Below, piece by piece: positions 28,382-34,817 of a DNA stretch of 34,817 nucleotides. A program made the position numbers and the translations under genes. The DNA comes from Muribaculaceae bacterium. GTDB taxonomy: Bacteria > Bacteroidota > Bacteroidia > Bacteroidales > Muribaculaceae. Each line of letters starts with the position of its first letter. Positions within the stretch are counted from its first letter, which is position 1. The notes below the pieces were generated by a model that had not been told where the DNA came from, did no database searches, and saw nothing but the letters and a program-made list of their open reading frames with translations. The stretch spans positions 9,571-44,387 of the forward strand of contig JAIEBK010000036.1 of NCBI GenBank assembly GCA_029070945.1. The letters are read 5' to 3'.

Positions 28382-29800
28382 TTATGCACCAACATTGGGT
28401 ATATTATTATCTATGTTTCCGGGAGTCATACCTTTCGTCTTGAACTTACCCGTGTAAGTAGTAATGTTATTTTCAACCTTTCCATACTCCGGTGGAAGGG
28501 TCATGCCTTTCACCATGATTTCATATTCGTATTCATGATTGGGATCCAGACCATCAACCTTTAGAGCATATTTCCAATTACCAGCATCCGAGTATTCAGG
28601 AATTCCGTTGATCGTTTTGCCGTTGACGCTCATTGTAACAGTTGCGATACGGTCAGATCCGAGAGGCTCTACATCAGACATGACGGTGAATGAAATAGTA
28701 GCGGAATTAAGATCGGTAACGACGGAAACTCCGTTATTTTCTGCATCCACTATAAAAACTCCTTGATAAATCATATTCTCAGGTTTCAATCCCGTTAAGA
28801 ACTCACGGAATTCTCCTACGTAGACTCCAACCTCATTCTCCACAAAGGGAACTATTTTGAAGTACGAATTTTCATCCAAATTCCTAAGTGAAAACTTATA
28901 GTTGCCGTTCTTCAAATACTCATTATTATCCGGACGGAGTGTAGAGATCAATATCTCTGATCCTGCTTGAACTTTGTAAATTTTTATACCGCAATCCTTT
29001 ACCGGAGATCTGGAACTGTATTCCAAAGTCAGGTCAGCGTCCACAACTCCAATCGGATCAATCCGGCAGGCCAAATTCTGCGGAAGCGTTCCAGCGTCCT
29101 GAGTCAAAATAAAAGGAAGGGGGAGATTCGACAAAGTCATCTCAGTAGAAGGTTTCATTTGAAGACGAATGATACGCTCTTTATCGGTATAGTTCGGAGA
29201 CCATGAAAAGCGATACTCTATCGGGGTGTTACCATCATTACCTTCGCCCGACAGGCCAGGAGTGACGGAAAGCCAGGAGATGTCACCGATATTACCGTCG
29301 GCATCATGAGGCAAAACCGCTATCTCCCAGTTTAGGGAACTGTAAGCCGTCATTATAACCGATCCACCTTCTTCCGGTACCGGCTCCAACGAGGGAGTCC
29401 TTTCAACGAAAAAAGTAGCATTTGACTGCGTAAGGGATACCTTGACAGGTTCCATCTCGAAATTAACAGGTGAGACTATCAGATCCGCAGTGTAACTGTT
29501 CTGAGTGGAATTAGGTCTACAAGTCACTGTAACTGTTCCGGTTCCCTTGCCAAATAAGGGAGAAACAGAAAACTGCCCGGCATTGTTATTGGTCATTGAA
29601 ACCTCCCATTTAGCTATGGAACATATCTGAATGTCAAAGCTCTCTCCTTCAGGCTTAAAGGAAAGCTGGCTCAGGCTGAGGTTTAATATCTCGTTTTCCT
29701 TTGGCTTGTCACCGACGGTAAACTCATCCTCAGCCGTATCACATCCCGTGAAAGCCAAAAGAGCATAAAAACAGATAGTGATGTTTGTCAGTTTGTTCAT
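28382..29800 (-). CDS. BACON-domain lipoprotein with FN3-like C-terminal part
   Basis: 472 aa; lipobox LAFTGC; two BACON-like stretches (WEVSMTNNNAGQFSVSPLFGKGTGTVTVTC; WEIAVLPHDADGNIGDISWLSVTPGLSGEGN). Confidence 0.75.
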   Translation of the reverse strand: MNKLTNITICFYALLAFTGCDTAEDEFTVGDKPKENEILNLSLSQLSFKPEGESFDIQICSIAKWEVSMTNNNAGQFSVSPLFGKGTGTVTVTCRPNSTQNSYTADLIVSPVNFEMEPVKVSLTQSNATFFVERTPSLEPVPEEGGSVIMTAYSSLNWEIAVLPHDADGNIGDISWLSVTPGLSGEGNDGNTPIEYRFSWSPNYTDKERIIRLQMKPSTEMTLSNLPLPFILTQDAGTLPQNLACRIDPIGVVDADLTLEYSSRSPVKDCGIKIYKVQAGSEILISTLRPDNNEYLKNGNYKFSLRNLDENSYFKIVPFVENEVGVYVGEFREFLTGLKPENMIYQGVFIVDAENNGVSVVTDLNSATISFTVMSDVEPLGSDRIATVTMSVNGKTINGIPEYSDAGNWKYALKVDGLDPNHEYEYEIMVKGMTLPPEYGKVENNITTYTGKFKTKGMTPGNIDNNIPNVGA

Positions 29801-29824
29801 AATATGTTATGGAAAATTAATCGT

Positions 29825-31375
29825 TTAGAGACTGAAGCTGAAAGAAAGTCCCGCGCTAATATAAAAACCACCCTTTGAAAATCCACCGTGCGAGGAAATG
29901 TCGGAAAAGAGTTGGTTGACTACTACCGGAACAGCATATTCAGGCTCAATAAAGATACCGAAAAAAGGTATTGGCTTGAATATCAGACGGGCTCCTACCG
30001 TAATATCATGACACATCGCTCCGTTACCGTGGCTGCCACCACGAAGGCGCTGCATCATGTATCCTACGCGCGGTGTCAGGCCAAGACGGTTTAGGAAGCT
30101 GAACTGATATCCGGCTTTTGCCGTTAGCTCATCCATAGTATATGTGCAGCTGTCCTCATAAGATCCCGAAGCATCGTTATCATACCAATATACCTCACCG
30201 CTACGACCGAATCCAAGTGTATACCCAAATTCAAGGTTGATATTGCTACAGAATCCTCCAATCCTTGCAGTGCCCCCATAAGCCGGACCATACGTGATAG
30301 TAAGGTCACCGTAGACGGAATTAGGTCTGATATACTGAATTCTCTGTAGAATGACGGTATCAACCGTCTCAGTATTAGCCACCACACGGAATGTCCGTCT
30401 GATGGGTTCATAACCTTTCTTTTGGAAAACATAGGTGCGTGTACCTATAGGAAGGAGTTTACTCAGACGGTTCTCTGCCACTATCGTGTCTCCTTCAGAT
30501 ATCTTGGTTCCGGAAGCCGGATTAACTTCGATTGAAAGATATCCACGGTAAGGAACCGGTGCCGGACATTCCACAAACGTCGGCTTCCCGGCTGTAGCAA
30601 TGAAGCTAACTATCTGAGGTTCGCAGTTCTCCTTCTTTATTTCAATGGAATAAGTTCCTCCAAGCAGTCGGCGCGACCATTCTCCTACTCCGACCTTATT
30701 ACCATCGAAATAGATGTCGGCATTACCTGGAACTGTGACAGTCACATCTGAATATTTCCTGCTCTCATCCTCCATCGGGAGTTCGAAACGTGATGGGCCA
30801 GACTGTGTAACGTTTATTATATCCCTATAGAGCATCATTCCCTGCTGAGCACGCACTTCATGCTCTCCATATCCTAAGTAAATCTCGTGGGGACTGACAC
30901 CGACTGAGTCCCCATCTACATATATGGAAGCATAACGAACACTTGCAACAAGATTGACTACCTTTCCTTCAGTCGTGAGTTGCATGGAATAAGTCTTGCC
31001 AGCTTGGATCTCTTCTCCAAACGCATATCTCAATGGTGAGTAGTTGCGATTGGTGATCTGTATTGATTGGGAACGTGCGGGAATATAGAGCCATATCTGG
31101 CCCGGTTTATTTTCCCTTGCCACTATTCCCATTACTCCATTGTCGAAATATGTCTGATTCTCATTAAGGTTTGTATAGATTTTGATGAGAGCAGCAGTAT
31201 TTCCGTTCTGATCTTTCTTCATCGTCGTGCTGTTGATAGCGGTCTGGTCGGTCGGAAGCAACTTGAAATCACGGACAAGCATGTCAGCACTATAGGCCGA
31301 CAATGTAGTAGCGAGCGATATAAAAAATATTATTATGGCGTATGAGAATAGCCGTCTGAAAAAAACTCCGGTCAT
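29825..31375 (-). CDS. PEGA-domain protein with C-terminal outer-membrane beta-barrel-like region
   Basis: 516 aa; PEGA-like segments (ASIYVDGDSVGVSPHEIYLGYGEHEVRAQQ; ADIYFDGNKVGVGEWSRRLLGGTYSIEIKKENCEP), C-terminal alternating beta pattern ending in FSFSL. Confidence 0.78.
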   Translation of the reverse strand: MTGVFFRRLFSYAIIIFFISLATTLSAYSADMLVRDFKLLPTDQTAINSTTMKKDQNGNTAALIKIYTNLNENQTYFDNGVMGIVARENKPGQIWLYIPARSQSIQITNRNYSPLRYAFGEEIQAGKTYSMQLTTEGKVVNLVASVRYASIYVDGDSVGVSPHEIYLGYGEHEVRAQQGMMLYRDIINVTQSGPSRFELPMEDESRKYSDVTVTVPGNADIYFDGNKVGVGEWSRRLLGGTYSIEIKKENCEPQIVSFIATAGKPTFVECPAPVPYRGYLSIEVNPASGTKISEGDTIVAENRLSKLLPIGTRTYVFQKKGYEPIRRTFRVVANTETVDTVILQRIQYIRPNSVYGDLTITYGPAYGGTARIGGFCSNINLEFGYTLGFGRSGEVYWYDNDASGSYEDSCTYTMDELTAKAGYQFSFLNRLGLTPRVGYMMQRLRGGSHGNGAMCHDITVGARLIFKPIPFFGIFIEPEYAVPVVVNQLFSDISSHGGFSKGGFYISAGLSFSFSL

Positions 31376-31527
31376 ATGATGATTCTGATGTGGATTTCGT
31401 TTTATGGTTTGAAATTAACATATTGCTCCAACAAAGGGAGTTATGGCATCAAGTATTAGTTTATTAAAAGGAATAATATTTCATTCAAAATTCAAAGGCC
31501 TCCCGGCTCGCATGGTTGGCATTGGGT

Positions 31528-31629
31528 AAAAAATAAAAGCGTGAGAGCCAATACTCTGTTGTCTGTCCCACACTACGAGGCTCTGGTACTGCCCATCTCA
31601 GTAGAACAGACAACGCAGAAGCCTCACGC
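31528..31629 (-). terminator. Intrinsic terminator of the ncRNA candidate
   Basis: GCGTGAG (31539-31545)/CTCACGC (31623-31629) and GTTGTCTGT (31558-31566)/ACAGACAAC (31606-31614), minus-strand U-run TTTTATTTTTT at 31538-31528. Confidence 0.7.
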
Positions 31630-31880
31630 AGGATTATGTATAGCAACGCCACAGTGCGACGCTCTCGCGCCGCCGCAACGGAATGTATACATCCCTTACA
31701 GGCATCTACCGTTGTCTCATTCTTGACTGAGATAGAAATTTACCAGATTTCGTAGTGTCAAGAAAGAGCGTCAAGTAAACGCTTCCATATGTCATTTGCA
31801 GAGGATTGCGACAATTTTCAGCAATCCATCATCCCTCCCGCGTGGCCCAGACCGGGCTTCCGCAGTGCGGTCTGCAAATG
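31528..31880 (-). ncRNA. Candidate highly structured ncRNA (about 350 nt), family unassigned
   Basis: No convincing CDS; minus-strand TAATTTTG box at 31881-31888; many perfect inverted repeats; ends in a GCGTGAG.../CTCACGC hairpin followed by TTTTATTTTTT. Confidence 0.75.
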
Positions 31881-31888
31881 CAAAATTA
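31881..31888 (-). promoter_or_regulatory. -7 promoter box TAATTTTG for the ncRNA candidate
   Basis: Minus-strand TAATTTTGCAT immediately upstream of the structured region. Confidence 0.55.
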
Positions 31889-32000
31889 ATAAAAAGAATC
31901 GATTATTCCTATTTTTTCTATATATTTTATTTTTCTATTTACTTTTCAACAGATGTAATAATGATCAGACAGTACTGGCAACTATGCTTAAGTCGTTACC

Positions 32001-32921
32001 TTAGTGTCTTTTGGCTTTGGCGTAATTGACGAGGATGACGCCGGCTACTATTATGACGAAAGAGACGGGCTGATACCAATGGAACGAGTCCATCTTTGCA
32101 GCGATGGCAACTACCGTCGTTATCACCGGGACGAGATACTGATAGAAAGCAAGTACCTCACTCCCCACCATCTTGATGGCCGGAGGAGTTACAAGATAAC
32201 AGTAGACCGTAGGGAATAGAACTATAAAACCGAGTATTAACCATGGCATTGCTTTGGCATGAGTGAATATCGGCATGTCGGTGTGCATCGTGAAAATAAG
32301 CGGAGAGGCGAGTATCGCTGTGAAAAGGAACACCCACTTCATGAGGCTTATAGTGCCATATCGTTTTGACGGGCCTTCGAGTATCACGAGATAGATGGCA
32401 TATGTGACGGCACATACCACTGCGTAAACGTCACCGATCAAACGTCCGGAATCGACTTTTCCTCCACTCAGGATCACCATGATCGCACCGCCAAGAGCGA
32501 CCACCATACCGACAATCTCAAGCATAGAGACATGCTCATGCTTGAATATGGCATTGATCACTACTACAAGTATCGGCTGGAATGTAAGGATAATGGCTAT
32601 ATCAATAGGCGACGCTGTATTGAAGGCGAGAGAAAATACATAGACGAATCCGAGCATCATGAGTGCCGAGGCCCACAAAAGCTTCCAGTCGCCGTGCTGT
32701 ATCTTTTCCTTCTTTACGAATAGTGACAGAATCCATATAATGACCGTGGCTCCGAATATTCGGGCAAGAGCCACTCCTGAAGCGGAAATCCAGTCAGGAA
32801 TAAGGGCTTTGTTGGCCGGATCGTTAAGGCCCCAGCATATGGCGGCGGACAATGCAAGAATATTGCCCCAGATCATAGCGGAAACGCGGCTCTTCTTAGC
32901 CGCAGGAAGTGTGTTGTTCAT
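32001..32921 (-). CDS. EamA/DMT superfamily transporter
   Basis: 306 aa; about 10 TM segments; two EamA-like halves (SAAICWGLNDPANKALI; YAVVCAVTYAIYLVILEG). Confidence 0.9.
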   Translation of the reverse strand: MNNTLPAAKKSRVSAMIWGNILALSAAICWGLNDPANKALIPDWISASGVALARIFGATVIIWILSLFVKKEKIQHGDWKLLWASALMMLGFVYVFSLAFNTASPIDIAIILTFQPILVVVINAIFKHEHVSMLEIVGMVVALGGAIMVILSGGKVDSGRLIGDVYAVVCAVTYAIYLVILEGPSKRYGTISLMKWVFLFTAILASPLIFTMHTDMPIFTHAKAMPWLILGFIVLFPTVYCYLVTPPAIKMVGSEVLAFYQYLVPVITTVVAIAAKMDSFHWYQPVSFVIIVAGVILVNYAKAKRH

Positions 32922-32967
32922 AGTTCAAATGGGTTAATCGTTTGCAATTGAAACAATCACCACATTA

Positions 32968-33882
32968 TTAAGGTTTAAAGTCAGCTGAGGATTTATGGCG
33001 CATGATCTGCCAGGAATTGATGATGTTCTGCCAGGCTATGTAGGAAGCTGGAGCTATGGATGCTACTGGATTCATGTATGCGAGAGCTATCCAGACCGCA
33101 AGCACAGTGTTCTTCTGCCCCATACCCTGACCTCCCGACACAGGATCACCAAAGCGACGTCCTACCATTCGCCCGATCTTGAACTGAATCAGACACACTG
33201 CAAGAGCACCGACAGCAAGCCAGATCATGGTCCACAGATCTTCCTGACGGTAATGACTGATTATGAAGCTCACGCATCCTCCTACTATTATGAAAAGCGA
33301 CACAGCCCACAGATAGAAGGATATGGACTGATGAGACTTGACATTCTCATGAAACTTTGGGAGGCCCTTTCTGATCAGCAACGAGGCTAATATCGGACCT
33401 AAAAGAAGAGGCATCACCATTCGGAGGATCATCAGAAACGATTCAAGAAATCCATATTCCGTATCTCCCACCAGGGCAAGCACGAATGGACCGACAATCG
33501 CCACGAAAACATTACACAGCAAGGAATAGGTAGCCAGTTTCGGCAGACTGCCTCCGAGCATGGCGCAGATCACCGGAGCTGCGGTAGCCGTAGGAATGAA
33601 TACACATATGAATACTCCCTCCGCAACAGTATGATTTGCCCATGCGAGCAAGAAATATGAGATCGCCGCAATCAGCATCTGAACTCCGAGGAGCACCCAC
33701 TGAAACCGTCCGAGCGATATATGGCGAAAATCAAGACGGCAATAGGTGATGAAGAGCATCGTAAAAATCAGATATGGAGAAAGGAACTGTACGTATCCCA
33801 TCCAGGGATAGAACAGGATTCCACCGAGCATTGCGATCGGAAGCATGAACGGCTTCAGCCGATTCAATCTCTCAGAACTCAT
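32968..33882 (-). CDS. Bile acid:sodium symporter-like (BASS) transporter
   Basis: 304 aa; about 9-10 TM segments; IPTATAAPVICAMLGGS and FGDPVSGGQGMGQKNTVLAVWIA resemble the BASS crossover motifs. Confidence 0.75.
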   Translation of the reverse strand: MSSERLNRLKPFMLPIAMLGGILFYPWMGYVQFLSPYLIFTMLFITYCRLDFRHISLGRFQWVLLGVQMLIAAISYFLLAWANHTVAEGVFICVFIPTATAAPVICAMLGGSLPKLATYSLLCNVFVAIVGPFVLALVGDTEYGFLESFLMILRMVMPLLLGPILASLLIRKGLPKFHENVKSHQSISFYLWAVSLFIIVGGCVSFIISHYRQEDLWTMIWLAVGALAVCLIQFKIGRMVGRRFGDPVSGGQGMGQKNTVLAVWIALAYMNPVASIAPASYIAWQNIINSWQIMRHKSSADFKP

Positions 33883-34565
33883 CAGTCTAATGATTCTATT
33901 ATCGATCTTACTTCATTAAACGTCTTTTCAGGAGCCTCGCTCCAGAAATTCTTATATTGCGATATATTATCAGCCTGACCCGGAGTGTCACTCACAACCC
34001 TTACCACAGCAAAGGGCACTCCGCAATCATGACAAGCATGCGCGATAGAGGCCGACTCCATATCGCAAGCTAAAGCATCGGGATACACGTCCTTGATGAA
34101 ATCCACCTCCTCTACCTTGCTTATGAACCGGTCGCCGGAACAGATCAGTCCGAAACGTACGTCGGGAGAGGCTGTCTTACGGCATGTCGCGATTACATTC
34201 TCATCCATAGCGAAACGGGCAGGAAGACCGTCCATATGCCCCCATTCAGTACCCGGACCACACCATACATCATGATATGCCGCTTCTGTAGCCACAAGAA
34301 CCGAACCCACCTTCATCGTAGCATCAGCTCCACCGGCAACGCCGGAATTGATGACAATGTCAGGATGGAAATACTCGATCATCCTATAGGCGTTCAATGC
34401 TGAACTGACTTTTCCGATACCGCACTTCATCACACACACATCATGCTTTCCAATCTTCCCGATATAAGCCTTGCGGGAATCCATAGCAACCTCTTCCATA
34501 TTCTTAAGAAGAGGAATCAGAAGCGCCACTTCCTTATCCATGGCAGCCAATATGCCAATTTTCAT
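33882..34565 (-). CDS. mtnN: 5'-methylthioadenosine/S-adenosylhomocysteine nucleosidase
   Basis: MKIGILAAMDKEVALLIPLL, VINSGVAGGAD, ACDMESASIAHACHDCGVPFAVVRVVSD; true start at 34565, not the ORF-track 34814. Confidence 0.93.
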   Translation of the reverse strand: MKIGILAAMDKEVALLIPLLKNMEEVAMDSRKAYIGKIGKHDVCVMKCGIGKVSSALNAYRMIEYFHPDIVINSGVAGGADATMKVGSVLVATEAAYHDVWCGPGTEWGHMDGLPARFAMDENVIATCRKTASPDVRFGLICSGDRFISKVEEVDFIKDVYPDALACDMESASIAHACHDCGVPFAVVRVVSDTPGQADNISQYKNFWSEAPEKTFNEVRSIIESLD

Positions 34566-34652
34566 TTTATTCGAATTGAGAATTTTTTCAGAATTAATTG
34601 TGAACTCTAAGAAAAAACGCTTGGAATCCTTAGATATTATCAAAAATTTGAG

Positions 34653-34660
34653 TAAATTTG
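34653..34660 (+). promoter_or_regulatory. -7 promoter box TAAATTTG
   Basis: Plus-strand TAAATTTGCAT about 20 bp upstream of the 34681 start. Confidence 0.55.
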
Positions 34661-34680
34661 CATTTAAAACCATCAATACC

Positions 34681-34817
34681 ATGAAATCAATCAAGATATG
34701 GAACGACTCTCCTTCGGATAAACAGGCGGAACAGATTGCTGAGCGCCTCAAGGCAGGAGAAATATGGATAATCCCCACCGACAGCCTGTATGGAATAATG
34801 TGCGATGCACTCAATCA
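34681..34817 (+). CDS. YrdC/Sua5-type L-threonylcarbamoyladenylate synthase, N-terminal fragment (runs off the window)
   Basis: MKSIKIWNDSPSDKQAEQIAERLKAGEIWIIPTDSLYGIMCDALNQ; IPTDSLYGI is a YrdC-family hallmark; not in the ORF track. Confidence 0.88.
   Translation, partial: MKSIKIWNDSPSDKQAEQIAERLKAGEIWIIPTDSLYGIMCDALN

Noticed and set aside
20626-31375. Polysaccharide utilisation locus
   Set aside because: No SusC/SusD pair, glycoside hydrolase, sulfatase or hybrid sensor is visible; BACON and CHB_HEX_C domains alone are not enough.
31528-31880. RNase P RNA, tmRNA or cobalamin/TPP riboswitch
   Set aside because: No GAGGAAAGTCC-type P4 motif, no tRNA-like acceptor/T-arm ends or tag ORF, and no recognisable riboswitch core on either strand; kept as an unassigned ncRNA.
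31541-32029. Short plus-strand ORFs of 61-77 aa in the ncRNA gap
   Set aside because: No recognisable domain and they overlap dense inverted repeats; better explained by RNA structure.
1-34817. Transposon, prophage or defence island
   Set aside because: No transposase, integrase, phage structural, restriction-modification or toxin-antitoxin proteins were recognised in the translations; no tRNA or rRNA genes seen.

Overview
The window is a Bacteroidales-like chromosome segment (probably Muribaculaceae-type by gene content and protein style; taxonomy is inference). It is dominated by minus-strand operons. Main content, left to right: (1) a small HTH-like DNA-binding protein preceded by a telomere-like heptamer array and a GNRA-loop hairpin; (2) a complete bat (Bacteroides aerotolerance) operon, moxR-DUF58-hypothetical-batA-batB-batC-batD-batE; (3) thiL, purine nucleoside phosphorylase, lpxK and sppA; (4) glmM, a DUF4827-like lipoprotein and a DHH phosphoesterase; (5) plus-strand mazG, topB and a 56-aa FeoB-associated-like Cys-rich membrane protein that is missing from the ORF track; (6) a five-gene cell-surface locus (20626-31375): LPP20-like protein, 1.6-kaa chitobiase-C-repeat protein with a T9SS-type tail, beta-helix protein, BACON lipoprotein and PEGA/beta-barrel protein; (7) a roughly 350-nt strongly structured intergenic ncRNA candidate with its own promoter and terminator; (8) an EamA transporter, a BASS-like transporter, MTA/SAH nucleosidase and the divergent start of a YrdC/Sua5 gene. 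The best candidates for undescribed biology are the structured ncRNA (with mutually exclusive long-range helices), the family of strand-biased 7-bp-period intergenic repeats, and the five-gene surface locus. No searches were run; all family names come from reading the translations.
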